Assembly: GCF_003206155.1 (NCBI RefSeq)
Contig: NZ_PZJV01000006.1
Location: 384,266-448,265, forward strand
Source of the DNA: Salinicola halophilus
GTDB taxonomy: Bacteria > Pseudomonadota > Gammaproteobacteria > Pseudomonadales > Halomonadaceae
Reading direction: 5' to 3'
DNA length: 64,000 bases
The notes under the pieces were generated by a model. It worked only from the letters and a program-made list of their open reading frames with translations. It searched no databases and was not told the DNA's origin. Each line of letters begins with the position of its first letter. The first letter of the stretch is position 1. A program made the position numbers and the translations under genes. This document shows, piece after piece, positions 36,074-45,187 of the stretch.

Positions 36074-36615
36074 AACGTCGTCTGCTCCTGCTGGTGCCGC
36101 TGCTGATCTTTGCCGTGCTGGTGGTCTTTCTCTACCGGGGTCTCTCCCACGACCCCTCGGCGCGGGACTCGGCCAAGCTCGCTGATCGCTTTCCGGCCTT
36201 CGATCTGGCGACGCTCGACGACCCCGACCGGCGCCTGGACCGTTCGCTGCTCGAGGGCGGCGATGACAGCGAGGGCGAGGTGACGCTGGTCAACGTCTGG
36301 GGCGAGTGGTGCCCGGTGTGCAAGAAGGAGATGCCCCAGCTTCAGACGCTGGCCGACCGCGGCGTGCATCTGGTCGGCGTCGACTACAAGGATACCCGCG
36401 ACAAGGGCAACGAATTCCTCGAGACCTACGGCGACCCCTTCGCGGTGTCGCTGTTCGACCCGAAAGGCAGCCTCGGCTTCGACCTCGGCGTCTACGGCGC
36501 CCCGGAGAGCTTCATCGTCGATGGCGACGGCGTCATTCGCTACCACCACACCGGCTACATCACCCCGGACGACGTCGAGCAGGTGATCCTGCCGGAGATG
36601 GCGAAATGGCGGTAA
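36070..36615 (+). CDS. ccmG: Thiol:disulfide oxidoreductase CcmG/DsbE
   Basis: Membrane-anchored periplasmic thioredoxin-like protein of 181 aa that reduces the apocytochrome c haem-binding cysteines. One N-terminal membrane anchor (LLLLVPLLIFAVLVVFLY), active site WCPVCKKE (about residues 79-86) and the cis-Pro region GVYGAPESFIVD are visible. It overlaps ccmF and, at its 3' end, ccmH. Confidence 0.95.
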   Translation: MKRRLLLLVPLLIFAVLVVFLYRGLSHDPSARDSAKLADRFPAFDLATLDDPDRRLDRSLLEGGDDSEGEVTLVNVWGEWCPVCKKEMPQLQTLADRGVHLVGVDYKDTRDKGNEFLETYGDPFAVSLFDPKGSLGFDLGVYGAPESFIVDGDGVIRYHHTGYITPDDVEQVILPEMAKWR

Positions 36616-37151
36616 AGCGTCTCCTGGGGCTCGCCCGGCCGATGGTGTGGCTGTTGCTGCTCCTGCTGACGATGACGGCGCAGGCGGCGATCGACGTCCA
36701 GTCTTTTGACGACCCGGCGCTGGCCCAGCGCTTCGAGGCGCTGAGCGGGCGGCTGCGCTGCCCCAAGTGTCAGAACGAGTCGATCGGCGCCTCGAACTCA
36801 CCGATTGCCGGCGACATGCGCGCCCGGGTCGCCGCCATGCTGCGCGACGGCGCGAGTGACGCCGAGATCGAGGACGCCATGGTCGAGCGCTTCGGCGACT
36901 ACGCCCTCTACGATCCGCGCTTCGAAGCGCGAACCTGGCTGCTGTGGGGGCTGCCGTTCGGGCTGATCGTCATCGGCGGCGGCATCGTTGCGCTGTTCGT
37001 CGTGCGCCGGCGGCGTACCGGCGACGACACCCTGAGCGCACAGGAGCGCCGCCATCTCGACGGGCTGATCGCGCGTCACGACGTACGTAACGATGAGCCC
37101 GGACGTGACGGTGAGCCAGAGCGCGCCGGCGAGCCGGGGCGGGACGCATGA
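36606..37151 (+). CDS. ccmH: Cytochrome c maturation protein CcmH
   Basis: Short CcmH (without the CcmI-like TPR part), 181 aa, that handles apocytochrome c thiols. A signal peptide ends at AQAA, and the redox motif LRCPKCQNESI (Cys near residues 53 and 56) and a membrane segment near 115-135 follow. ATG 36606 is preceded by GGAGATG and overlaps the ccmG stop by 10 bp. The C-terminal tail is charged and repetitive (EPGRDGEPERAGEPGRDA). Overlaps ccmA by ATGA. Confidence 0.92.
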   Translation: MAVKRLLGLARPMVWLLLLLLTMTAQAAIDVQSFDDPALAQRFEALSGRLRCPKCQNESIGASNSPIAGDMRARVAAMLRDGASDAEIEDAMVERFGDYALYDPRFEARTWLLWGLPFGLIVIGGGIVALFVVRRRRTGDDTLSAQERRHLDGLIARHDVRNDEPGRDGEPERAGEPGRDA

Positions 37152-37786
37152 CGGTCGCGCTGACAGGACGCGGGCTCGCCTGCGAGCGGGACGAGCGCGA
37201 GCTGCTGCACGGGCTGGATCTCGAGGTCGTCGACGGCACCCTGCTGCGCATCGAGGGGCCCAACGGCAGCGGCAAGACCTCCCTGCTCAAGCTGTTGACC
37301 GGGCAGCTGGCGCCAACGGCGGGGACGCTGAGCTGGCACGGCCAGCCGCTGGCCAGGGCGCGCGCGGACTACCGCGCGGCACTGCTCTATCTGGGCCACG
37401 AGCCCGGCGTCACCGCGTCGCTGACCGCGATGGAGAATCTTGCCTGGTCCGCGGCGCTGGCGGATCTTCGCGTCGACGCGGCCGCGATCGAGGCCGCGTT
37501 GCAGACCGTGGGGCTCTACGGCTTCGAGGATCTGCCCGCCGGGCAGCTCTCCGCCGGGCAGCGTCGGCGCATCGCGCTGGCGCGGCTCGAACTGATCCCG
37601 CGGCCGCTGTGGATTCTCGACGAACCCTTCACCGCGCTCGACCGCGCCGGCGTGGCCTGGCTGGAGCAGCGGCTGCTGGCGCACCGCGACGCCGGCGGGG
37701 CCGTGGTGCTGACCACCCATCATGAATTTGCACCGACCGCGTGCATCGAGCGCCTGCGGCTGGGAGCCACGCATGCCGCTGCCTGA
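37148..37786 (+). CDS. ccmA: Haem exporter ATP-binding subunit CcmA
   Basis: ATPase of the CcmABCD complex, which releases holo-CcmE. 212 aa. Walker A is GPNGSGKTS (about residues 38-46), the signature region is LSAGQRRRIALAR, Walker B is LWILDEPFTALD and the switch is THHEF. Overlaps ccmH (ATGA) and ccmB (14 bp). Confidence 0.94.
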   Translation: MTVALTGRGLACERDERELLHGLDLEVVDGTLLRIEGPNGSGKTSLLKLLTGQLAPTAGTLSWHGQPLARARADYRAALLYLGHEPGVTASLTAMENLAWSAALADLRVDAAAIEAALQTVGLYGFEDLPAGQLSAGQRRRIALARLELIPRPLWILDEPFTALDRAGVAWLEQRLLAHRDAGGAVVLTTHHEFAPTACIERLRLGATHAAA

Positions 37787-38498
37787 GTCGACCTCGACCG
37801 CGGCGCCGTCGCCAGCGCCCCGCGGGCTGGCCGCCACCTGCGTGAGGCAGGTGAAGCGCGAGCTGGCGATCGCCCGGCGCCGCGGCAGCGAGTGGATCAA
37901 TCCGCTGCTCTTTCAGGCGCTGGTGATCGTGCTGTTCCCGCTGGGGATCTCGCCGGAACCGGCGCTGCTCGCGACCCTCGCCCCGGGTCTTCTGTGGGTC
38001 ACCGCGCTGCTGGCGGTGCTGCTATCGCTGGACGCCCTGTTCCGCAGCGATTTCGACGACGGCAGCCTGGAGCAGATGCTGCTCTCGCCGCAGCCGCTGC
38101 CGGCGCTCTGTCTGGCCAAGACGTTCGCGCACTGGCTGCTGACCGGGGTGCCGCTGTCGCTGATCGCACCGCTGCTGGGGCTATTGCTGTCGCTGCCGGC
38201 CGCAGGGGTCGCCACGCTGATGGCGGCGCTGCTGCTGGGGTCGGCCACCTTCAGCCTGATCGGCGCGGTCGGCGCGGCGCTGACGGTCAGCCTGCCCCGG
38301 GGCGGGGTGCTGCTGTCGCTGTTGATCCTGCCGTTCTACATCCCGGTGCTGATCTTCGGCGCCGGGGCGGTGAATGCCGCCATTGTCGGTGACCCGGTCG
38401 CGGCCCCGATGGCGCTGCTCGGCGCCATGCTGGCGCTGGCGATCGCCGGCGCGCCGTTCGCCATCGCCGGTGCGCTGCGTATCAGCGTCGACGGCTGA
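37773..38498 (+). CDS. ccmB: Haem exporter permease CcmB
   Basis: Six-helix membrane permease partner of CcmA, about 241 aa. Family features: VKRELAIARRRGSEWINPLLF, LFRSDFDDGSLEQMLLSPQPL and LPRGGVLLSLLILPFYIPVLIFG. ATG 37773 lies inside the ccmA 3' end; the frame is open to 37722, but that start would lie further inside ccmA and add a non-conserved N terminus. Confidence 0.93.
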   Translation: MPLPESTSTAAPSPAPRGLAATCVRQVKRELAIARRRGSEWINPLLFQALVIVLFPLGISPEPALLATLAPGLLWVTALLAVLLSLDALFRSDFDDGSLEQMLLSPQPLPALCLAKTFAHWLLTGVPLSLIAPLLGLLLSLPAAGVATLMAALLLGSATFSLIGAVGAALTVSLPRGGVLLSLLILPFYIPVLIFGAGAVNAAIVGDPVAAPMALLGAMLALAIAGAPFAIAGALRISVDG

Positions 38499-38542
38499 CC
38501 CGCTCCGGCGGGATGAATGCATTGAGAGGTAAGCAGATCGGA

Positions 38543-39274
38543 ATGTGGAAATTCATACACAAGCTGGGCTCGCCCAAGTGGTGCTATCAACTCTGCGGGC
38601 GGCTGCAGCCGGCGTTCTGGATCGCCGCGGCCGTGCTGCTGGCGGTGGGGGCGGTCTGGTCGCTGGCGTTCTCGCCGCCGGACTATCAGATGGGCGACAG
38701 CTACCGGATCATCTACGTCCACGTGCCCGCGGCCATTCTGGCGCAGAGCGTCTTTCTCGCCATGACCTTCGCCTCGGTGGTGTTTCTGGTGTGGAAGATC
38801 AAGCTCGCCGACATGGCGGCCAGCGTGATGGCGCCCTTCGGCGCGGCGATGACGCTGCTGGGGCTGTTCAGTGGCGCCGTGTGGGGAATCCCCACCTGGG
38901 GCACCTGGTGGACCTGGGATGCGCGGCTGACCTCGATGCTGATCCAGCTCTTCATCTACATCGGCATCATCGCCCTGCGGGGCGCGTTCGCCCGCCCCGA
39001 GCAGGGCGCCAAGGCGGTCGCGGTGCTGACGCTGGTCGGCGTGGTCAACATTCCGATCATCAAGTACTCGGTGTCGTGGTGGAACACCCTGCATCAGCCG
39101 GCGACCTTCACGCTGACCGAGCGCCCCGCCATGCCGGAGAGCATGTGGATGCCGCTGCTGCTCATGGTGCTGGGCTTCTACTGCTTCTTCACCGCGCTGA
39201 CGCTCTACCGCCTGCGCAGCGAGATTCTCAAGCGCGAATCGCGCACCCGCTGGGTGCGGGAGGCGGTGAAGTGA
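38543..39274 (+). CDS. ccmC: Haem handling permease CcmC
   Basis: Membrane protein that loads haem onto CcmE, about 243 aa. The WWD signature is WGTWWTWDARLTSML (about residues 116-130), and the flanking conserved histidines are present (YVHVPAAI; NTLHQP). ATG 38543 gives the usual MWKFIHKLGSPKW start and has GAGGTAAG upstream; ATG 38513, in the same frame, is an alternative that adds 10 residues. It is followed by a 6-bp repeat array before ccmI. Confidence 0.93.
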   Translation: MWKFIHKLGSPKWCYQLCGRLQPAFWIAAAVLLAVGAVWSLAFSPPDYQMGDSYRIIYVHVPAAILAQSVFLAMTFASVVFLVWKIKLADMAASVMAPFGAAMTLLGLFSGAVWGIPTWGTWWTWDARLTSMLIQLFIYIGIIALRGAFARPEQGAKAVAVLTLVGVVNIPIIKYSVSWWNTLHQPATFTLTERPAMPESMWMPLLLMVLGFYCFFTALTLYRLRSEILKRESRTRWVREAVK

Positions 39275-39278
39275 CCGC

Positions 39279-39308
39279 GCTACCGCTACCGCTACCGCTA
39301 CCGCTACC
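39279..39308 (+). repeat. Five tandem GCTACC hexamers between ccmC and ccmI
   Basis: Five perfect head-to-tail copies of GCTACC, starting 5 bp after the ccmC stop. A change in copy number would alter the ccmC-ccmI spacing by 6-bp steps. Probably a slippage product. Confidence 0.9.
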
Positions 39309-39341
39309 TGCCGACCGCACGCCGTGCCCCCCGGAGGCGAC

Positions 39342-40559
39342 ATGACGCCGCTCTGGATCGGCATTGGCCTGCTCACCCTGCTGGCGCTGGCGCTCGTTGT
39401 CTGGCCGCTGCGCCGGGCCGCGGCGCTGCGCGAGGCACAGCTCGCCTTCGAGTCGAAGGACACCCATAACGCCGAGAACGTGGCGATCTATCGCCAGCGG
39501 CTGCGCTCGCTGGAGGCGGAGCTTGCCGCCGGCGAGATCGACCAGCAGCGCTTCGCGCAGGATCGGCTGGAGCTGGAGCGCCGGCTGCTCGAGGACGCCG
39601 AGGCCAAGCGAGGCCGCACGCTTGCCGCGCCCAACGCGGGGCGCTGGCTGCTGCCGGTGGTGGCGCTCGGCGTCATCGTGGCCGGGGGCGTGCTCTACGA
39701 GCATTTCGGCGCGCGGGAGGATCTCGCCCTCTACCGGCTAGTGCAGTCACTCGAGCATCTGCCGCCGGAAACCCAGCTCGCCGCGCTGGAAGCCGAGGCC
39801 GAGCGTCAGCCGGACAACCCCGACGTCTGGCTCGAGCTGTTTCCGCGCTATCGCGACAGCGGCGATTACGCCAAGGCCGCGGAAGCGATCGAGGCGCTGA
39901 TTCGCCTCGAGGGCCGCGAGCCGACGCTGCTGGCACAGCTGGCGCAGGTGAAGTTCTTCGCTGCCGATCGCACGCTGACGGACGACGTCCGTGCGCTGGT
40001 GGATGAAACCCTCGCCCGCGAGCCCGGCCAGCCGGTGGTCAACAATCTGCTGGGCGTCGAGGCCTTCGAGCACGCCCGCTACGAACAGGCGATCGGCTAC
40101 TGGCGCAAGGCGCTGGCGAGCTACGACGAGCCGAAGACGGTGGAGGCCCTGCAGCAGGCAGTGGCCGCCGCCCAGCAGCGACTGGGACAGGACGCAGCCC
40201 CGGCCGCGGCGGCGCTGCGCGTGCAGGTCACGCTCGACCCGCGGCTGGCCGGGCGCCTGCCGAGCGATGCCAGCGTCTTTCTGGTCGCCCGCGACAGCGA
40301 TCAGGGCCGAGCACCGCTGGCCGTCACCCGTACCACGCTGGGGGCGCTGCCGCAGACGCTCACCATCGACGACGCCAGCGCCATGACCGATGCGGCGACG
40401 CTCTCCCAGGCGACGCGCGTCGACCTGCTGGCGCGTGTCTCTGCCAGCGGCCAGGCCAAGCCGCAGCCGGGCGATCTCTACGGCCGGCTGGATGCGGTCA
40501 GCCTCGACGACGACGCGTCGCCAACCGTGGTCATCGACCGCGTGGTGCCGGCTCCCTGA
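39342..40559 (+). CDS. ccmI: Cytochrome c maturation protein CcmI
   Basis: Apocytochrome c chaperone of the haem lyase complex, about 405 aa. Two N-terminal membrane segments flank a short cytoplasmic loop (residues about 3-22 and 95-115; the loop contains NVAIYRQRLRSLEAELAAGEID, typical of CcmI). A periplasmic TPR domain (about 140-285) and a C-terminal beta domain (LRVQVTLDPRLAGRLPSDASVFLVAR) follow. ATG 39342 has GGAGG upstream. Its place between ccmC and ccmD is unusual. Confidence 0.9.
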   Translation: MTPLWIGIGLLTLLALALVVWPLRRAAALREAQLAFESKDTHNAENVAIYRQRLRSLEAELAAGEIDQQRFAQDRLELERRLLEDAEAKRGRTLAAPNAGRWLLPVVALGVIVAGGVLYEHFGAREDLALYRLVQSLEHLPPETQLAALEAEAERQPDNPDVWLELFPRYRDSGDYAKAAEAIEALIRLEGREPTLLAQLAQVKFFAADRTLTDDVRALVDETLAREPGQPVVNNLLGVEAFEHARYEQAIGYWRKALASYDEPKTVEALQQAVAAAQQRLGQDAAPAAAALRVQVTLDPRLAGRLPSDASVFLVARDSDQGRAPLAVTRTTLGALPQTLTIDDASAMTDAATLSQATRVDLLARVSASGQAKPQPGDLYGRLDAVSLDDDASPTVVIDRVVPAP

Positions 40560-40640
40560 TGCGCACGCCTGGCTCTCACCTACGCAACGCGCGCGCTTTC
40601 CGGCGCTTACGCAACGCGCGCGCTTTCTGGAGTCTTCGCG

Positions 40641-40856
40641 ATGGCTTTTGATTCACTGGCTGACTTCTTCTCCATGCACGGCTATGCGCCCTACGTCTGG
40701 TCGGCCTGGGGGCTGGCGGCGCTGCTGCTGGGTGGCTCGCTGCTGTTCGCCCGCGGCGAACGCCAGCGCACGCGGGCGCAGATCCGTCGGCGGCAGCGCC
40801 AGGCGGGGGGCGGCGAACGCCAGACGAGTGTCGCCTTTCGAGGAGCGGGCGAATGA
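40641..40856 (+). CDS. ccmD: Haem exporter small subunit CcmD
   Basis: 71-aa membrane protein that stabilises CcmC-CcmE contacts. It shows the family pattern: FFSMHGYAPYVWSAWGL then one helix (AALLLGGSLLFA) and a basic tail. The upstream 81 bp contain two copies of TACGCAACGCGCGCGCTTTC 27 bp apart (40581 and 40608). Overlaps ccmE by ATGA. Confidence 0.9.
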   Translation: MAFDSLADFFSMHGYAPYVWSAWGLAALLLGGSLLFARGERQRTRAQIRRRQRQAGGGERQTSVAFRGAGE

Positions 40857-41311
40857 GGCTCCAACGCAAACGGCGGCTGACGATCATTGCCGGGCTGGTG
40901 GCGCTGGTCGCCATCGCCGTGGGGCTGACGCTCTACGCCCTGCGCGCCAATATCGACCTGTTCTTCACGCCGTCGCAGATCGCCGCCGGCGACGCGCCCC
41001 ACGACCGCACGATGCGTCTCGGCGGGGTAGTCAAGGATGGCAGCGTCCAGCGCGACCCCGACTCGCTGGCAGTCAGCTTCGTCGTCACCGACTTCGCTCA
41101 GGACGTGCCCGTGCGCTTCGACGACATCCTCCCGGACCTCTTCCGCGAGGGGCAGGGCGTGGTGGTGATCGGCACGCTCGGCGACGATGGCGACTTCGCC
41201 GCGCAGCAGGTGCTCGCCAAGCACGACGAGAACTACATGCCCCCGGAGGTCGCCGAGGCCCTGAAAGCGACCAACAGCCTGCCCGAGGGCGCCGGCAACA
41301 GCGCCGGCTGA
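40853..41311 (+). CDS. ccmE: Haem chaperone CcmE
   Basis: Periplasmic haem chaperone with an N-terminal membrane anchor, 152 aa. The covalent haem-binding His lies in VLAKHDENYMPPEV (about residue 123, HxxxY type). RMKRR-like basic start, ALRANIDLFFTPSQI and MRLGGVV are typical. It ends the ccm cluster; the next genes are not cytochrome-related. Confidence 0.95.
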   Translation: MRLQRKRRLTIIAGLVALVAIAVGLTLYALRANIDLFFTPSQIAAGDAPHDRTMRLGGVVKDGSVQRDPDSLAVSFVVTDFAQDVPVRFDDILPDLFREGQGVVVIGTLGDDGDFAAQQVLAKHDENYMPPEVAEALKATNSLPEGAGNSAG

Positions 41312-41517
41312 GTCGCTGGCCGAATCGACTTGCGCCGAGACACTTTGTCGCAGGGCGCTGACAGCCGTGGTTCGTGCCGCCGAATGCGCTAGCATGGCGT
41401 TTTTCGTGGCTATACATCGCGGCCGTTCATCACCGCCATTTACCGCGGCTGTTCATTGCCGCCATTCACCGCGGCATTCGTTACGGCCATCCACCTCTGC
41501 GACTCACGGTCGACCCG

Positions 41518-41925
41518 ATGACATCACGCCCGCCCCAACGCACGCGATTCGCGGCCTGGCTCAGCCTCGCCGCCATGCTGCTGTTGGTGCTCGGTGCGCC
41601 CATCGGTCAGACCAGTGCGGCGATGAACGCCTCGGGCAGCGCGGCCGCCCACGAGGCCCACTCGATGCACCATGCGGCGGGGGCGTCGCACGCGGCTGAC
41701 ACCGCCGAGGATGTCGACAACCCTGGCCTGCACGATCAGTGCGGCTACTGCTCGCTGTTCAGCCACTGCCCTGCGGTGGCGCAGGCGGAGCTGGGAATGA
41801 ACCTCGGCGGAGTGCCGCCACCACGCGCCGGTTGCCAGCCCGTCCGCGACGCCCGTGCCGTCGCCACGACCTTCCCCAACGCCCTGACCCGGGCGCCTCC
41901 GCGCTTCATCGATCGTTCGTACTGA
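41518..41925 (+). CDS. DUF2946-like secreted protein
   Basis: About 135 aa. A signal peptide or anchor (residues about 10-35) is followed by a His-rich stretch (HEAHSMHHAAGASHAAD) and the pattern HDQCGYCSLFSHCP, which matches the DUF2946 family, often found near copper or PepSY genes. The frame is open upstream to 41374, but that part is repetitive and gives no signal peptide. Upstream DNA (41401-41475) has CCGCCATTYACCGCGGC twice, 26 bp apart. Metal binding is inferred from Cys and His content. Confidence 0.7.
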   Translation: MTSRPPQRTRFAAWLSLAAMLLLVLGAPIGQTSAAMNASGSAAAHEAHSMHHAAGASHAADTAEDVDNPGLHDQCGYCSLFSHCPAVAQAELGMNLGGVPPPRAGCQPVRDARAVATTFPNALTRAPPRFIDRSY

Positions 41926-42008
41926 CGAGATCCACCGTGACGCGCCGCGTCGCGGGGATTCCCCCTAGCGCTGCCTCGCGGGCAGCGAACGATACGATGC
42001 GAGGGCTC

Positions 42009-43352
42009 ATGGCTCGTTCACCATCCAACGCCGGCGATCTCTATCGCGCGGTGTGGCGCTGGCACTTCTACGCCGGCCTGTTCGTCATTCCGTTTCTTCT
42101 CTCGCTCGCCGTGACCGGCGGGCTCTATCTGTTCAAGGACGAAATCAACCAGTGGCTCTATCAGGACACCGTGATGGTCGAGGCGCAGTCGACGCCGACC
42201 GTTGCGCCCGAGCGCCAGGTGGATGCCGCGCTGGCGACGTACGCCGGCGATGCCTTCCGCTACGTGCCGCCGGCGGCCGACGACCGAGCGGCGGAAGTCG
42301 ATATCACCACCGCCGACGGCAAGCAGGCGGTCTACGTCGACCCCTATAGCGGCGAGATAACGGGATCGACCCCCTATCGCGGCAGCATCATGTGGACCAT
42401 TCGGTACATCCACAGCCTCAACTACTTCGGTGAGACGGCGAGCCTGATCATCGAGATCGTCGGCGGCTGGGCGATCCTGCTGGTGCTGACGGGGATCTAC
42501 CTCTGGTGGCCGCGGGGTCGAAAGGGGGGTGTGGTCACGGTCCGCTCGCGGCCGTCGAAGCGGCTCTTCTGGCGCGATCTGCACGCCGTGACGGGCATCT
42601 TCGTCGGCGGCTTCATCCTCTTTCTCGCCGTCACCGGAATGCCCTGGTCGACGCTGTGGGGCTCGCAGGTCAACGAGTGGGCCAACGGCAACAACTTCGG
42701 CTATCCGGACGGGGTGCGCGTCAACGTGCCGGTCTCCGAAGAGCGCCTCGTCCAGCACGAGACCACCACGACCTGGTCGATGGAGCAGGCGCAGATGCCC
42801 ACCTCCGAGCCGTCCGCGGCCGGGCCGATCGGGCTGGATCGCGCCGTCGAGACGTTCGACGACCTCGGGCTGGCGCCGGGCTACGCCATCAGCCTGCCGA
42901 GCAGCGCCACCGGGGTGTATACCGGGTCGATCTATCCCGACGACCTGTCGCAACAGCGGGTGGTGCATCTCGACCAGTACAGTGGCGAGGCGCTGCTGGA
43001 CATGAGCTACGCCGACTACGGCCCGATGGGCAAGACGCTGGAGTGGGGCATCAACACTCATATGGGGCAGCAGTACGGCCTGGCCAACCAGCTGATCCTG
43101 GCGCTCGCCTGCGCCGGAATCGTGCTGCTCTGCGCAAGCGGCGGCGTGATGTGGTGGAAGCGTCGGCCCAGCGGGCGGATGGGCGTGCCGCCGGCACCCT
43201 CCGACCCGCGGCGGCTGCGCGGCGTGCTCGCACTGCTGGCGATCGGCGGGGTGATCTTTCCGCTCACCGGCGCCTCGATGATCGTCATGGCACTGATCGA
43301 CGCTGTCGTCCGCCGGCGCGGTGAGCGCGCGCGGCAGACCGCGACGTCGTGA
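42009..43352 (+). CDS. PepSY-TM domain membrane protein
   Basis: About 447 aa with four main membrane helices. The family pattern is clear: WRWHFYAGLFVIPFLLSLAVTGGLYLF, periplasmic PepSY domain (VYVDPYSGEITG), IRYIHSLNYFGE, DLHAVTGIFVGGFILFLAVTGMPW and a second PepSY-like part (VVHLDQYSGEALLDMSYADYG). ATG 42009 has GAGGG upstream; ATG 41997 is an in-frame alternative. Members of this family are often linked to siderophore or metal uptake and reductase activity; with the DUF2946 neighbour, a copper or iron role is likely but not proven. Confidence 0.82.
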   Translation: MARSPSNAGDLYRAVWRWHFYAGLFVIPFLLSLAVTGGLYLFKDEINQWLYQDTVMVEAQSTPTVAPERQVDAALATYAGDAFRYVPPAADDRAAEVDITTADGKQAVYVDPYSGEITGSTPYRGSIMWTIRYIHSLNYFGETASLIIEIVGGWAILLVLTGIYLWWPRGRKGGVVTVRSRPSKRLFWRDLHAVTGIFVGGFILFLAVTGMPWSTLWGSQVNEWANGNNFGYPDGVRVNVPVSEERLVQHETTTTWSMEQAQMPTSEPSAAGPIGLDRAVETFDDLGLAPGYAISLPSSATGVYTGSIYPDDLSQQRVVHLDQYSGEALLDMSYADYGPMGKTLEWGINTHMGQQYGLANQLILALACAGIVLLCASGGVMWWKRRPSGRMGVPPAPSDPRRLRGVLALLAIGGVIFPLTGASMIVMALIDAVVRRRGERARQTATS

Positions 43353-43463
43353 TCCCGCAGGCGCCGTGGCATCGTCGATGCCCCGGCGCCTCTATTGCGT
43401 CGTAACGTCTCTCTTTCTTCGTAACGTCCCTGAACGACTTCAACGCCAAGGAGTAGTGACTCC

Positions 43464-43820
43464 ATGATCCAATCTCGTCCCTTCCTGCTGCAGGTCGTCC
43501 TTCCGCTCGCCGCCATGGTGATCGTCGGGGCGGTCATTTTCGGCAAACAGGCGTTCTCGACCGACCCGGTGGACCAGGAGATCCGGCAGGCGATCGCCAG
43601 CGAACTCGGCACGTCGTCGGCGGTAGAACTCTCTCAGCTGCAGAAAGTGCAGTACGACTACGGGGTGTGCGGGCGCTACGAAGTCGCCGACGCCGACTCG
43701 GGCCAAGCCCCGTTTTTCTACGACACCGTCAACGACCGCCTGACGCTGAACGTCGATTCCCGCGCCTACACCGCCCACTGTGACCTCGCCTCCGGCCACT
43801 CAGGCCACGCCGGCCACTAA
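43464..43820 (+). CDS. Hypothetical membrane-anchored protein with His-rich tail
   Basis: 118 aa, family not recognised. One N-terminal membrane segment (residues about 8-26), a periplasmic domain with two Cys (YGVCGRYEV and AHCDLAS) and a GHSGHAGH tail. ATG 43464 follows AAGGAG. The His tail and the PepSY/DUF2946 neighbours suggest metal-linked function; this is inference only. Confidence 0.65.
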   Translation: MIQSRPFLLQVVLPLAAMVIVGAVIFGKQAFSTDPVDQEIRQAIASELGTSSAVELSQLQKVQYDYGVCGRYEVADADSGQAPFFYDTVNDRLTLNVDSRAYTAHCDLASGHSGHAGH

Positions 43821-43903
43821 GCGCCGGCCCGCGGGTCGCGGCAGGTCGCGACGTCGTGATCCGGCAGGCGCCGATGGATCGCCATCGGCGCCGCGCTCTC
43901 GAA

Positions 43904-43942
43904 CCGTCGCGCTCTCTAGCCGTCGCGCTCTCTAGCCGTCGC
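43904..43942. repeat. 16-bp tandem repeat, about 2.4 copies
   Basis: CCGTCGCGCTCTCTAG is repeated at 43904 and 43920, with a partial third copy at 43936. It lies in the 209-bp gap between the convergent hypothetical gene and MFS gene. No other feature is seen in the gap. Confidence 0.85.
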
Positions 43943-44029
43943 GGACGCGTCGTCAATCGCTTGCGGCGCTACTTGCCCCTCTCTTGCTCTTCTCTTGCCT
44001 CTGTCTTGTCATTCTCGCAGCACCGGTCT

Positions 44030-45187
44030 TCAGGTATGCCGGGCGCGAAACAGCACCCCTGTGACGAGCGACAGGACCGCGGCACTGATGAAGACGATCA
44101 TCAGGCTCGTGGCGCTTGCCAGATAGCCGGCCAGCGCCGGGCCCACCACGTTCCCGAGCGCGTAGACCGTCAGAACGGCGGTGAAACTGACACTCGAGAT
44201 GTCGGGATAGAGCCGCTGGCTGATGAATGAAAAGAGGGCGCTCAGGCTCATCAGGCAAAGACCCTGCAGGGCGGCAGAAACGATCAGGCCCGCCCAGCTG
44301 CTGGCGCCGAAGGCGAGGGCCAGTAACGAGGCCGCCGAGCAGAGAAAGACGCCCTGTACCAGCCGGCGCAGGCCGATACGCCGCTCGACGTCTGCCGTCC
44401 ACAGGCCGACGACACCGCCGACGCCGAAGGCGATGAACAGGATCGCGCCAGCGCCGTCGGCCTGCAGGCCGGCCAGGCCGCCGGCCGATTCGATCTGATC
44501 GGTGGCGAATGACAGATAGATGCCGTTGGTCACGCCAAAGGAGACGGCGATCCAGTAGATGGGGCGGATCGCCCGGTTCAGCAGCCTTCTGAGTTTGTCC
44601 CGGTCGAGAGGCGACGCGGTCGCCCGGGGGAGCCGACCCAGCACCGCCAGGTTGTAGAGGGCGCACGCCAGTGCCAGGGCGGCAAAGCCGAACCAGATGG
44701 TGCGCCAGTCCCAGGCGAGCATGGCGACGGCGAGCGCCAATATCCCGGCGCCGGCGATACCGAAAGTGGTCCCCGTGCTGACAACGGACAGTACGCGGCC
44801 GTGCCACTTCTCGACGATCGCGCGGCCAACGGCGTCGTTGAAGGGGGACCAGCAAAGACCCGCGCTCGTGGCCGCCAGAACGATGCCGGCGGTAAATAGA
44901 CGCGCGTCCTGCGTGCCGGCGACGAGTGCCATGCCGATCGCAGCGGCCGCCGAGCCGAGACAGACCGGCACGCGGGAGCCATAACGCGTGACGCAATGGG
45001 CAGACACCAGCAGGGCAAGGAAGAAGGCCCCGAAGGCGCTGCTGGCGATCAAGCCGGCCTGGGCGGTGCTCAATGAAAACGCGTCGCGAAATGTCGGCAG
45101 AAACAGCCCGTAGCCCATTCGGGCCGGCCCGAAGGCGATAGCGGTGCAGAGCGCGCCGCCCGCGGCAATCGCCACGGTCTTTCCCAT
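44030..45187 (-). CDS. MFS transporter (YbfB/YjiJ-like)
   Basis: Inner-membrane permease of about 385 aa with 12 hydrophobic segments. FGPARMGYGLFLPTFRDAF near the start and GLCWSPFNDAVGRAIVEKWHGRVLS are typical of the YbfB/YjiJ group, whose substrates are unknown. ATG 45187 is preferred; a GTG at 45214 is also in frame. It is divergent from a LysR regulator 288 bp away, which suggests control by that protein. Confidence 0.78.
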   Translation of the reverse strand: MGKTVAIAAGGALCTAIAFGPARMGYGLFLPTFRDAFSLSTAQAGLIASSAFGAFFLALLVSAHCVTRYGSRVPVCLGSAAAAIGMALVAGTQDARLFTAGIVLAATSAGLCWSPFNDAVGRAIVEKWHGRVLSVVSTGTTFGIAGAGILALAVAMLAWDWRTIWFGFAALALACALYNLAVLGRLPRATASPLDRDKLRRLLNRAIRPIYWIAVSFGVTNGIYLSFATDQIESAGGLAGLQADGAGAILFIAFGVGGVVGLWTADVERRIGLRRLVQGVFLCSAASLLALAFGASSWAGLIVSAALQGLCLMSLSALFSFISQRLYPDISSVSFTAVLTVYALGNVVGPALAGYLASATSLMIVFISAAVLSLVTGVLFRARHT

